A stretch of 61,087 nt of DNA, taken from positions 1-61,087 of the forward strand of contig CAKPCA010000007.1 of assembly GCA_934141145.1 (NCBI GenBank). The letters run 5' to 3'. The translations under genes were made by a program, and so were the position numbers. The stretch comes from an uncultured Bacilli bacterium (GTDB lineage Bacteria > Bacillota_I > Bacilli_A > RF39 > UBA660). Shown here one piece after another: positions 1 through 6,478 of the stretch; position 1 is the stretch's first letter, and each line of letters begins with the position of its first letter. Under the pieces are notes generated by a model, which saw nothing but the letters and a program-made list of their open reading frames with translations, was not told where the DNA came from and ran no database searches.

Positions 1-1039
1 AATGTCCAAATATTAATAATGATATTATAATTGTTACTGGATGTAATTTTAAGTTTTTACTTTGAACAAGTGGTGTAAATATTACATTATCTAATGCTTG
101 AACTACTACAACACTTATAATTGTTACTATACCTGTAGGTATTCCTTGTGTAAATCCTACAATTACTGCAGGAGCTGCTCCTATCCATGGCCCAATATAT
201 GGAATTACATTTGTTACTCCACAAAATAATGCAAATAATACTGGTGCTTTTAGACCTGATATTGAAAAACCTATTGTATTTCCAAGCCATACTAATGTGG
301 TTGTAAATAATAAACCTTGTACATAATTAACTAAATTTTTATTAGCAATATCCATTAAACTTCTAATATTTTCACGTGCTTTAGTTGGAAATAAATTTAT
401 TATGCCTTTGCTAACATTATCAAAATCAAGTAACATATATAATCCTATAAATAAACCTATTAAGAATGTTCCAAGACCAGATACTATTGAAGTTACTATA
501 GATATTATTTTATTTGGAAGTCCTACTGTAATATCTTTACCTATTGTAGCAATAGTGTTATAAATTTCTGATTTAATAGATTCTGAATTGCCATTTACGA
601 TAGGGTCTAAGATAACAAATACTTTATCAATAAAGTCACTTAATCCTTGACCTAATTTTGGAATTATTTTTATAAAATCATTTATTTCCTTAGTTACGAC
701 TGGTACACTAAATACTATAAATAATGTAAGCACTACTATAAATATACCATATACAAGTATTGTTGCGCCTACTCTGTTAAATTTATGTTTAGTTAAAAAT
801 TTTACTATTGGATTAAATAACCAAGCTATAAATATTCCTATAAAGAATGGTATTAATATTTTTAAAAGTGAACCAAGGAAATATAATATTTTCCACTCTT
901 TTACAACATAAGTTATTATCATAATTGCAACTATTATAAGTACAATAAATAATACTTTTAAAATTTTGCCTAAAAGATCTACATTTTCATTTATTTTTTC
1001 TATATTTAATTCTTCTTTATCTTTCTTTTTTTTAAACAT
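1..1039 (-). CDS. AI-2E family permease (3' end outside window)
   Basis: The frame runs from ATG at 1037-1039, preceded by AGGTGA, to the window edge (346 codons visible, no stop). The N-terminus is a short Lys-rich cytosolic stretch (MFKKKKDKEEL), followed by several long hydrophobic segments. Near the visible end is the family hallmark PYIGPWIGAAPAVIVGF. These features match the AI-2E transporter family (PF01594), polytopic membrane proteins proposed to export small molecules or ions; the real substrate is usually unknown and AI-2 should not be assumed. Family members are about 350-400 aa, so only a short C-terminus is missing. It is the last gene visible on a minus-strand run. Family assignment is firm; function is open. 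Confidence 0.88.
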   Translation of the reverse strand, partial: MFKKKKDKEELNIEKINENVDLLGKILKVLFIVLIIVAIMIITYVVKEWKILYFLGSLLKILIPFFIGIFIAWLFNPIVKFLTKHKFNRVGATILVYGIFIVVLTLFIVFSVPVVTKEINDFIKIIPKLGQGLSDFIDKVFVILDPIVNGNSESIKSEIYNTIATIGKDITVGLPNKIISIVTSIVSGLGTFLIGLFIGLYMLLDFDNVSKGIINLFPTKARENIRSLMDIANKNLVNYVQGLLFTTTLVWLGNTIGFSISGLKAPVLFALFCGVTNVIPYIGPWIGAAPAVIVGFTQGIPTGIVTIISVVVVQALDNVIFTPLVQSKNLKLHPVTIIISLLIFGH

Positions 1040-1083
1040 TATTTTCACCTACAATCTCACTATTAGTATACCATAATTCAAAA

Positions 1084-1109
1084 AAAAACTCTCATTATTG
1101 ACAGTTTTT
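1084..1109 (-). terminator. Probable intrinsic terminator
   Basis: An AAAAACT/AGTTTTT stem with an internal C-C mismatch, flanked by A and T tracts, lies just downstream of the P-loop gene on the minus strand. The stem is short, so confidence is moderate. Confidence 0.5.
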
Positions 1110-1127
1110 TTTAAAACATGTGTAAAG

Positions 1128-2078
1128 TTATAAATATAAAGTTTTTACTAGCATAAATCCAGTTATATTTTTAGATCTATCTAGCGTATTTAAAATATAT
1201 TTCCCTACTGCGGATTTATTTTCTGATTCTCTATTACATTTTGAATATGCAAGTTTTGCAGTACATAAAATTTTTCTAATATTACCATTTGATAATACTG
1301 CTATTTTTTTTATTACATCTTCATCAAGCATTTGCTCTAATAATTTTAACTTATATTCATTACTACAACTTTGATTATGTAATTTTATTCTTGCATCTAT
1401 AATATCTATTAATACTTTTGGATCTTTTGCATAATCTATATTTATAATATCAAAACCTTTTTCTTTAAGATTTTCTCTTCTATAAATATTACCATATACC
1501 TCTTCATCACTAGATATAATTATATTTTGATCAAATATATCGAAATATTTAAATATTATTTTTTGTACATTTTCATCAAACATATCTATTTTATCTACTA
1601 CTAATACTAATTTTTTGTCTGTTAGTTTTTTTATTCTGTATATTAATGTAGATATTAAATCACCAGCATGATAATTTCTAATTAAATCTAAGTTTTGTTC
1701 CATATATGGCATATTAGCACCTAAAAATAACATTTGTGAATTAAGACCAAGACTAGATAATACTTTAAGTAATTCACCTGCTATTATAGCCTCAATATAA
1801 CTTTCTGTCTTACTCTTATCCTTTATCATATTATAGTATTCGAAATCATTTAAATTAAAATATACAAATAAATCTTCTTTTTCATCCATATACTTTAATG
1901 TAGTTAATTTTTTACCACTATCTTCTGGACCAGATAATATTATTTTACTTTTTTTAGAAGAATCAATTTTATCTATAATTTCATTTACAGGTTTATCTAC
2001 AAGTACACTTTTATTTTCTAGAACTTCTTTCTTTTTAAGAAAAAACTCTGTTATAGAATAATCATGTATTTCTTCCAT
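1128..2078 (-). CDS. P-loop ATPase-like protein, degenerate Walker A
   Basis: A 316-aa protein. I place the start at ATG 2078 (MEEIHDYS), because the longer GTG alternative at 2090 overlaps the only GGAG Shine-Dalgarno. Residues 46-57 (KIILSGPEDSGKK) look like a Walker A loop, but the Ser/Thr after GK is replaced by Lys. Residues 157-168 (LVLVVDKIDMFD) look like a Walker B strand, and a later IIISSDEEV strand resembles a sensor 1 segment. The overall pattern resembles Orc1/Cdc6 or STAND-type AAA+ modules. No membrane segment or DNA-binding motif is evident. It is followed at short distance by the AI-2E permease gene. Function unknown; the P-loop fold is inferred from motifs only. Confidence 0.6.
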   Translation of the reverse strand: MEEIHDYSITEFFLKKKEVLENKSVLVDKPVNEIIDKIDSSKKSKIILSGPEDSGKKLTTLKYMDEKEDLFVYFNLNDFEYYNMIKDKSKTESYIEAIIAGELLKVLSSLGLNSQMLFLGANMPYMEQNLDLIRNYHAGDLISTLIYRIKKLTDKKLVLVVDKIDMFDENVQKIIFKYFDIFDQNIIISSDEEVYGNIYRRENLKEKGFDIINIDYAKDPKVLIDIIDARIKLHNQSCSNEYKLKLLEQMLDEDVIKKIAVLSNGNIRKILCTAKLAYSKCNRESENKSAVGKYILNTLDRSKNITGFMLVKTLYL

Positions 2079-2171
2079 TTTAATACTCACTCCTTTTTTT
2101 AATTGCGTTTATGATTATATCAAAAAAACAACATATTATCTATATTGTTTTTATATTTTTTAATCGACAAA

Positions 2172-2786
2172 TTATGACATTTTTTGCAATTTTTCTATTA
2201 AATATGTGTAAATTATAAGATGAATTCCTGCCATTATATATCCTGCTAACACATCACTTGCGTAATGTACTCCTAAATATATTCTACTCATTCCTATTAA
2301 TAATATTATTAATGATAAGAATATATATAATATTTTTTTGTACTTGTTTTGAATATTTGATTTATATATTAAATAGATAATAAATCCATAAAAACTAAAT
2401 GATGCCATAGCGTGACCACTTGGAAAACTATAACCTGATTCATTTACTAATCTTAAGATTTCTGGTCTTGGTCTTACAAATATTGATTTTAATATTTTAT
2501 TTATAATAGTACTATTTATTGCGTCCACAGATACAAATACTCCATACCACTTATTTTTTGAAATTATAAATGATACTAGACACAAAATAATTATAACTAT
2601 ATAATTTGCAAAATTTGTGACTACTTTAAAGAAATTAGTAAGTGGTACACACATTATTTTATCTAGTGAATTATAAATAAAGTTATCAAAATTTGATATA
2701 TGATTAGTTTTAATTAAATATGTTATTAAAGAAAATAAAACTATCAAAATAATAAGTAGTATAAATTTTATCTTATTTTTCTTCAT
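2172..2786 (-). CDS. PAP2-family membrane phosphatase
   Basis: A 204-aa protein with an N-terminal membrane segment (about residues 7-25) and further hydrophobic helices. All three phosphatidate-phosphatase motifs are present: K100-x6-RP (KSIFVRPRP), PSGH at 122-125, and S167-R-x5-H174-x3-D178. This is the PAP2 superfamily (PF01569), which dephosphorylates lipid phosphates such as undecaprenyl pyrophosphate, phosphatidate or phosphatidylglycerol phosphate at the outer face of the membrane. Length is normal for small bacterial members. The start has an AAAGGGG Shine-Dalgarno. An undecaprenyl-PP phosphatase (BcrC/PgpB-like) role is plausible but cannot be fixed from sequence. Confidence 0.85.
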   Translation of the reverse strand: MKKNKIKFILLIILIVLFSLITYLIKTNHISNFDNFIYNSLDKIMCVPLTNFFKVVTNFANYIVIIILCLVSFIISKNKWYGVFVSVDAINSTIINKILKSIFVRPRPEILRLVNESGYSFPSGHAMASFSFYGFIIYLIYKSNIQNKYKKILYIFLSLIILLIGMSRIYLGVHYASDVLAGYIMAGIHLIIYTYLIEKLQKMS

Positions 2787-2812
2787 ATTTTTTCCCCTTT
2801 ATATTATATATG

Positions 2813-2841
2813 TAAAAACTCAAACAATTATTAGTTTGAGT
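2813..2841 (-). terminator. Terminator of the tRNA-Gln/Glu unit
   Basis: An 8-bp stem ACTCAAAC/GTTTGAGT (2818-2825 and 2834-2841) is followed on the minus strand by a TTTTTA tail. It sits 13 nt past the tRNA-Glu CCA end. Confidence 0.8.
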
Positions 2842-2853
2842 ATAGTTCTAATA

Positions 2854-2930
2854 TGGTGACCTGTATGGGATTCGAACCCATGAATGCTGCCGTGAGAGGG
2901 CAGTGTGTTAAGCCACTTCACCAACAGGCC
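2854..2930 (-). tRNA. tRNA-Glu(CTC)
   Basis: A full cloverleaf with the CCA encoded. The acceptor arm GGCCTGT pairs with ACAGGTC. The anticodon arm is CTGCC-CTCTCAC-GGCAG, giving anticodon CTC, and the T arm contains GGTTCGAATCC. Identity rests on the anticodon and on similarity to typical bacterial tRNA-Glu. It lies 3 nt from tRNA-Gln and is probably co-transcribed with it. Confidence 0.95.
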
Positions 2931-2933
2931 AGT

Positions 2934-3008
2934 TGGCTGCCCAGGTTAGATTCGAACTAACGCATAATAGATTCAGAGTCTACTGCCTTACCACTTGGCT
3001 ACTGGGCA
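2934..3008 (-). tRNA. tRNA-Gln(CTG)
   Basis: A full cloverleaf with the CCA encoded. The acceptor arm TGCCCAG pairs with CTGGGCA and the discriminator is G73. The anticodon arm is GTAGA-CTCTGAA-TCTAT, giving anticodon CTG. U1-A72 and the G73 discriminator fit bacterial tRNA-Gln. Confidence 0.95.
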
Positions 3009-3027
3009 ATTACAAATTAATTATAGC

Positions 3028-3057
3028 AAAAAAGTCTAGAAATTTCTAGACCTTTTT
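3028..3057 (-). terminator. Bidirectional-looking terminator
   Basis: The perfect 18-nt palindrome GTCTAGAAATTTCTAGAC (3034-3051) is flanked by six A and five T. On the minus strand it ends the XhlA-like gene whose stop is at 3066. Confidence 0.85.
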
Positions 3058-3065
3058 AATATATA

Positions 3066-3311
3066 TTAGTTTATTCCTATCCCTACTTTAATAAACAGTA
3101 TAAGTATCCCTATTAAACCAGTTATTAATGCTCCTATTGCCGTTCTCCATAACCACTTATTTCTATCTTCAATTTTTGCAATTGAAGACTCATTTTGTAT
3201 AGCCATGTTATATGCTTTTTCTGACTTTTCTTTCATAGTCTTATAATCATCTATTTTACTCTCTATTACAGCAAGTCTAGTTAAAACCTCTACTTCAAAC
3301 TTTTCTTCCAT
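3066..3311 (-). CDS. XhlA-like small membrane protein
   Basis: An 81-aa protein. The N-terminal ~50 residues are charged and heptad-like (a probable coiled coil). They are followed by DRNKWLWRTAIGALITGLIG and one transmembrane helix reaching the C-terminus. The NKWLWRT-G-A signature matches the haemolysin XhlA family (PF10779), known from the PBSX prophage lysis cassette, where XhlA works with a holin and an amidase. No phage genes surround it here; the neighbours are tRNA genes and an HD-domain gene. It could be a domesticated lysis accessory or a general membrane anchor protein. It has its own AAGGAGAG ribosome site and its own terminator. Confidence 0.72.
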   Translation of the reverse strand: MEEKFEVEVLTRLAVIESKIDDYKTMKEKSEKAYNMAIQNESSIAKIEDRNKWLWRTAIGALITGLIGILILFIKVGIGIN

Positions 3312-3382
3312 TATTTCACTCTCCTTAATATATATTTCTAATATATTAAATGTTGAAATAATTAAATTGAATTTGTTATTAA

Positions 3383-4717
3383 CTAGCTAAATTCTTTTTT
3401 TACCTTATCTAATAAATTTTGTCTCATATCTTTTAATAAACAATCTACAACTTCAAAAGATATCTCTCTTTGATTTTTATTTGTTGTATCAAATAAGTTA
3501 AGGTTTATATTTTCTTCTTCAGATAACTTTTTCATATTTAATAATGATTCATTATATTCATTTAAATTTACTTCATTAAGAAATGATCTCTTTTCAAGTG
3601 ATAAATTTACGTTATAATCACGTTTTAATGCAGTTAAACTATCTGCATATGTTGAAATAACAATATCAATTTTATTCTTAATTAAAGGTATATATAACTT
3701 TTTATATTCACTATATTCTTCTTTACTCATTCCGTTTTTTAAATATAATCTATCAACCCAAATTAATCTATCAAATAAAGATCTGTCAATTATGATAATA
3801 TCTGGTTTTCTCTCAATTGATTCTTCTAATTGTTTTAATACATATTTGGGAATTTCTGTATTAACTACATTTTTATATTTATCTTTTAAAGTTGGATATA
3901 TTTCTTTTTTATATTTTTCAGATGTAGTAAATTCTTCTAATACATCTACTACAAAACCTTTCTTTTTAAAAAAATCTTTTAAATTATTAATTAAACTTGT
4001 TTTACCTGTTCTAGGTGTTCCAGTAAATTCAATAACATATGGAGAATTATCAGATAAAACTTTCTTTAGTTTGTATACTTCTTCTTTTCTATAATGTATT
4101 TTTCTTAATTTATTATATTCTTCTATATTATCCTTAAATATAATATTTTTTACATATTCATCGTTATCTTTATTATTAAAAATTTCATCTATTAACTCTT
4201 TTAATCTTATGAACATAGGATTATTTTCATCTTCATTAAATATTAAACTATTATAAACTTCAGTATAGTACCATTTTTGAGATTCATATCCTCTTTTAAA
4301 TGCTGAAAAATCAGATTTTCCTTTAATTCCAAATAATATTTTTAAATCTTCAAGATTACTAATTTTATCCGCACATATTACTGCTTTATGTCTTAAATCT
4401 AATTTTTTAGTTTCCTCTATCGTATGTTTTTTTCTTTCTTCCCAAGATAAACTTTTATCTGGTTCACTTGCACCATATACTAATGAAGCAACATCTTCAC
4501 CAAAATAATTTTTTATATCATCAAATTCATATGATGTATCTTCTACAACATCATGTAAATACCCTGCGGATACAACATTTTCATCAAATCCATATTGTTT
4601 TAATATTTGTCCAACATTTATTGGATGTATTATCATTGGTTTTTCTATATCACTTTTTCTTACCTGACCACAATGCGCTTTTATTGCAAATTCTTTAGCT
4701 TCTAACTCTATATTCAT
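3383..4717 (-). CDS. RelA/SpoT-type HD hydrolase fused to P-loop kinase-like domain
   Basis: A 444-aa two-domain protein. Residues 1-190 are an HD domain of the RelA/SpoT hydrolase type: H31 in IIHP, H55-D56 in YLHDVVEDT, and D117 in ADKISNL. These are the metal ligands used by ppGpp hydrolases. Residues about 225-430 form a P-loop domain with EFTGTPRTGKTS (Walker A) and KPDIIIIDRSLFDRLIW, resembling thymidylate or deoxynucleoside kinases and AAA_28 proteins. No ppGpp synthetase domain is present. The start has GGAGGAG 6 nt upstream. It could hydrolyse a nucleotide alarmone and phosphorylate a nucleoside; both activities are inferred. No frameshift is evident. Confidence 0.78.
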   Translation of the reverse strand: MNIELEAKEFAIKAHCGQVRKSDIEKPMIIHPINVGQILKQYGFDENVVSAGYLHDVVEDTSYEFDDIKNYFGEDVASLVYGASEPDKSLSWEERKKHTIEETKKLDLRHKAVICADKISNLEDLKILFGIKGKSDFSAFKRGYESQKWYYTEVYNSLIFNEDENNPMFIRLKELIDEIFNNKDNDEYVKNIIFKDNIEEYNKLRKIHYRKEEVYKLKKVLSDNSPYVIEFTGTPRTGKTSLINNLKDFFKKKGFVVDVLEEFTTSEKYKKEIYPTLKDKYKNVVNTEIPKYVLKQLEESIERKPDIIIIDRSLFDRLIWVDRLYLKNGMSKEEYSEYKKLYIPLIKNKIDIVISTYADSLTALKRDYNVNLSLEKRSFLNEVNLNEYNESLLNMKKLSEEENINLNLFDTTNKNQREISFEVVDCLLKDMRQNLLDKVKKEFS

Positions 4718-4848
4718 AACTCCTCCATTTTTAATTCTATAAAAATTATAACATATTTATATACTATTTGAACAATTTACATTTCATCTACGACTTGTGA
4801 TATTAAAATTTTTTATTTTTCAATATTATATATCAATAATTATATTTA

Positions 4849-5676
4849 TTAATTATTTCCAATTTTTTGTAATTCGTCTTTTTCTAAATCTTTTACGGAT
4901 TTTTCTGGAGTTGGTAAAGTCTCTGGCATATTACCTCCAAGTTCTTTAATTGCTTTTCTAACGGTTTTACCTACGTTATAATGAGTTAAACAAGCATCAT
5001 CTTCATTACATATACTATCTTTTTTTAGTTTAGCTTCAGTTTGTGTAATACGGAATAAATTTGCACCTAGTTCCTCACTACCCATATAATCAAGAATATC
5101 TTCATCTTCTTTTATATTTTTACGTTCTGCTATTTGTTTAGCTGTTTCTCCATTATAAAGTCCTTTATATCCATAATTATTAAATTTGCCAAAATTTTCT
5201 ACACCTGCTTCTCTAGCAGTTTTAAATAAATATTTATTTTTGTTATTAACAAGAATTCTAGTATATAGTCTTTTTTCATCTTCAGTTAACTTTGAATATT
5301 CTAATTCAGTAATTTCCTGTTTTCTAGTTTGTACTGCAAAATAAGTTTGCCCAAGAGCTACTGATTTTTTTCTAGGATTTGCATTTTGAACTATTAAATA
5401 ACAAGCATATCTAGATAAATGATAATCAATAGTTTCTCTCTTTGTCTTTGAGCCTATGTTAACCATTTTCCTGAACTCGGGAAAATGGTCACTTACTTTA
5501 TTATTACTAGTTTCACAAGCAATCATCGCACGTTTTATAACCTTATGAAAATTCTCCCATTTACTATATTCTAGTAAAGGCATTAATTCTCTTGCCTCCC
5601 AGAACTCATTTTCATGTTCATCAATGTGTTTTATATCCTCAAAGTTCTTTTCTGCATATTCTTCTATGTTACTCAT
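4849..5676 (-). CDS. dinD: DNA-damage-inducible protein D
   Basis: A 275-aa protein matching DinD along its length: ENEFWEARELMPLLEYSKWENF near the N-terminus (BRO-N-like fold), then DHFPEFRKMVNIGSKTKR and LSRYACYLIVQNANPRKK, then GQTYFAVQTRKQE. E. coli DinD is an SOS gene product that inhibits RecA-mediated strand exchange. The start is supported by GGGAGG. The promoter directly upstream carries a LexA-like box between -35 and -10, so SOS control is probable. A near-perfect palindrome sits inside the coding region at the DHF...KMV segment. The gene stands alone between the HD-fusion gene and tRNA-Trp. Confidence 0.9.
   Translation of the reverse strand: MSNIEEYAEKNFEDIKHIDEHENEFWEARELMPLLEYSKWENFHKVIKRAMIACETSNNKVSDHFPEFRKMVNIGSKTKRETIDYHLSRYACYLIVQNANPRKKSVALGQTYFAVQTRKQEITELEYSKLTEDEKRLYTRILVNNKNKYLFKTAREAGVENFGKFNNYGYKGLYNGETAKQIAERKNIKEDEDILDYMGSEELGANLFRITQTEAKLKKDSICNEDDACLTHYNVGKTVRKAIKELGGNMPETLPTPEKSVKDLEKDELQKIGNN
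5461..5488. repeat. In-frame palindrome within dinD
   Basis: ACCATTTTCC and its exact complement GGAAAATGGT flank an 8-nt centre that can pair further (T-G, G-C, A-T). On the minus strand it encodes DHFPEFRKMV of DinD. Confidence 0.75.
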
Positions 5677-5700
5677 TTTAACTAACCTCCCTTGCTGTAT

Positions 5701-5729
5701 ATTATAGCAAACATTTGTTCTTAGTACAA
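5701..5729 (-). promoter_or_regulatory. dinD promoter with LexA/SOS box
   Basis: Minus-strand -35 TTGTAC (5724-5729), a 17-nt spacer, and -10 TATAAT (5701-5706). The spacer holds AGAACAAATGTTTG (5708-5721), which fits the Gram-positive LexA site GAAC-N4-GTTC with one mismatch. Bound LexA would cover both promoter elements. Confidence 0.8.
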
Positions 5730-5775
5730 CAGTTTTTTACATATTTTCTTTTTAACAAAATAAAATTTTCTTAAA

Positions 5776-5806
5776 TAAAAAAGCTTGATACGTTCATATC
5801 AAGCTT
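5776..5806 (-). terminator. tRNA-Trp terminator
   Basis: A 10-bp stem AAGCTTGATA/TATCAAGCTT (5781-5790 and 5797-5806) is followed on the minus strand by six T. It ends the tRNA-Trp transcript. Confidence 0.88.
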
Positions 5807-5840
5807 ATGTTAACGAACACATTAGTTCGAATTATACTTA

Positions 5841-5914
5841 TGGCAGGGGATGAGAGAATCGAACTCCCAACAAAAGTTTTGGAGACTCCTATTATACCAT
5901 TTAACTAATCCCCT
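5841..5914 (-). tRNA. tRNA-Trp(CCA)
   Basis: A cloverleaf with encoded CCA. The acceptor arm AGGGGAT pairs with ATCCCCT and the discriminator is G73. The anticodon loop CTCCAAA gives anticodon CCA. Its presence agrees with use of TGG for Trp and with TGA remaining a stop codon. Confidence 0.95.
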
Positions 5915-6012
5915 AATTGGTACGTGTTAATAATATCATAATTTTTAGTAATTATCAACTATTATCAATAATTTTATTTATACTAATTTCATATAATGTA
6001 CTAGGAGGGTTT

Positions 6013-6441
6013 ATGGGAATTGTTGCGTATAATACAAAAGAACTTGATTTGCTTGCTAGACTTATGAGAGCGGAAGCGACTGGTGAAGGTAATCTTGGAA
6101 TGCTTATGGTTGGTAATGTTGGAATAAATAGAGTTATAGGAAACTGCTTAGATTTTAAAAATATAACTAGCATCTACCAAATGGTATATCAAGATCCAGG
6201 GGGATTTTCTGGTACTGATAGTCCACTTTTTTATAGTACATCTAGTACTGCGGAAAAAAATCTTGCTAAAAGAGTTATAAACGGGGAATATTTTCATCCT
6301 GCAACTAACGCACTTTGGTTTTATTCACCAGGAACTGGTAATTCATGCAGACCAACATGGTTTAATCAAAAAAATAGTGGACGATATAAAAATCACTGTT
6401 TTTATGCTCCTAAAAAAGGTGTTTGTAAAGATTTATATTAA
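6013..6441 (+). CDS. SleB/CwlJ-type cell wall hydrolase
   Basis: A 142-aa protein. The start ATG at 6013 is set by AGGAGGG four nt upstream; an upstream extension of the frame lacks a ribosome site. The motif LARLMRAEATGEGNLGMLMVG is the hallmark of the Hydrolase_2 family (PF07486; SleB, CwlJ), with E21 the likely catalytic acid. These are lytic transglycosylases or cortex-lytic enzymes that cut peptidoglycan. There is no signal peptide, as in CwlJ. Conserved HPATNALWFYSP and Cys residues near the end fit the family. It converges on the helicase gene and shares a terminator with it. A sporulation role is uncertain, since no other spore genes are seen. Confidence 0.85.
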   Translation: MGIVAYNTKELDLLARLMRAEATGEGNLGMLMVGNVGINRVIGNCLDFKNITSIYQMVYQDPGGFSGTDSPLFYSTSSTAEKNLAKRVINGEYFHPATNALWFYSPGTGNSCRPTWFNQKNSGRYKNHCFYAPKKGVCKDLY

Positions 6442-6442
6442 A

Positions 6443-6478
6443 AGAATACCATGTTTTACACATTGGTATTCTTTTTTT
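6443..6478. terminator. Convergent terminator shared by hydrolase and helicase genes
   Basis: Stem AGAATACCA (6443-6451) and TGGTATTCT (6464-6472) followed by a T run on the plus strand. The helicase stop codon lies in the loop. Confidence 0.85.

Noticed and set aside
5814..5829. CGAACACATTAGTTCG palindrome between tRNA-Trp and its terminator, like a LexA box
   Set aside because: Half-sites are separated by six bases instead of four, and it lies downstream of a tRNA gene rather than in a promoter; more likely part of the trailer structure.
5917..6012. Upstream extension of the SleB-type hydrolase as a signal peptide
   Set aside because: It has hydrophobic codons, but no ribosome site precedes it, it overlaps the tRNA-Trp promoter side, and a strong AGGAGGG sits at the internal ATG.
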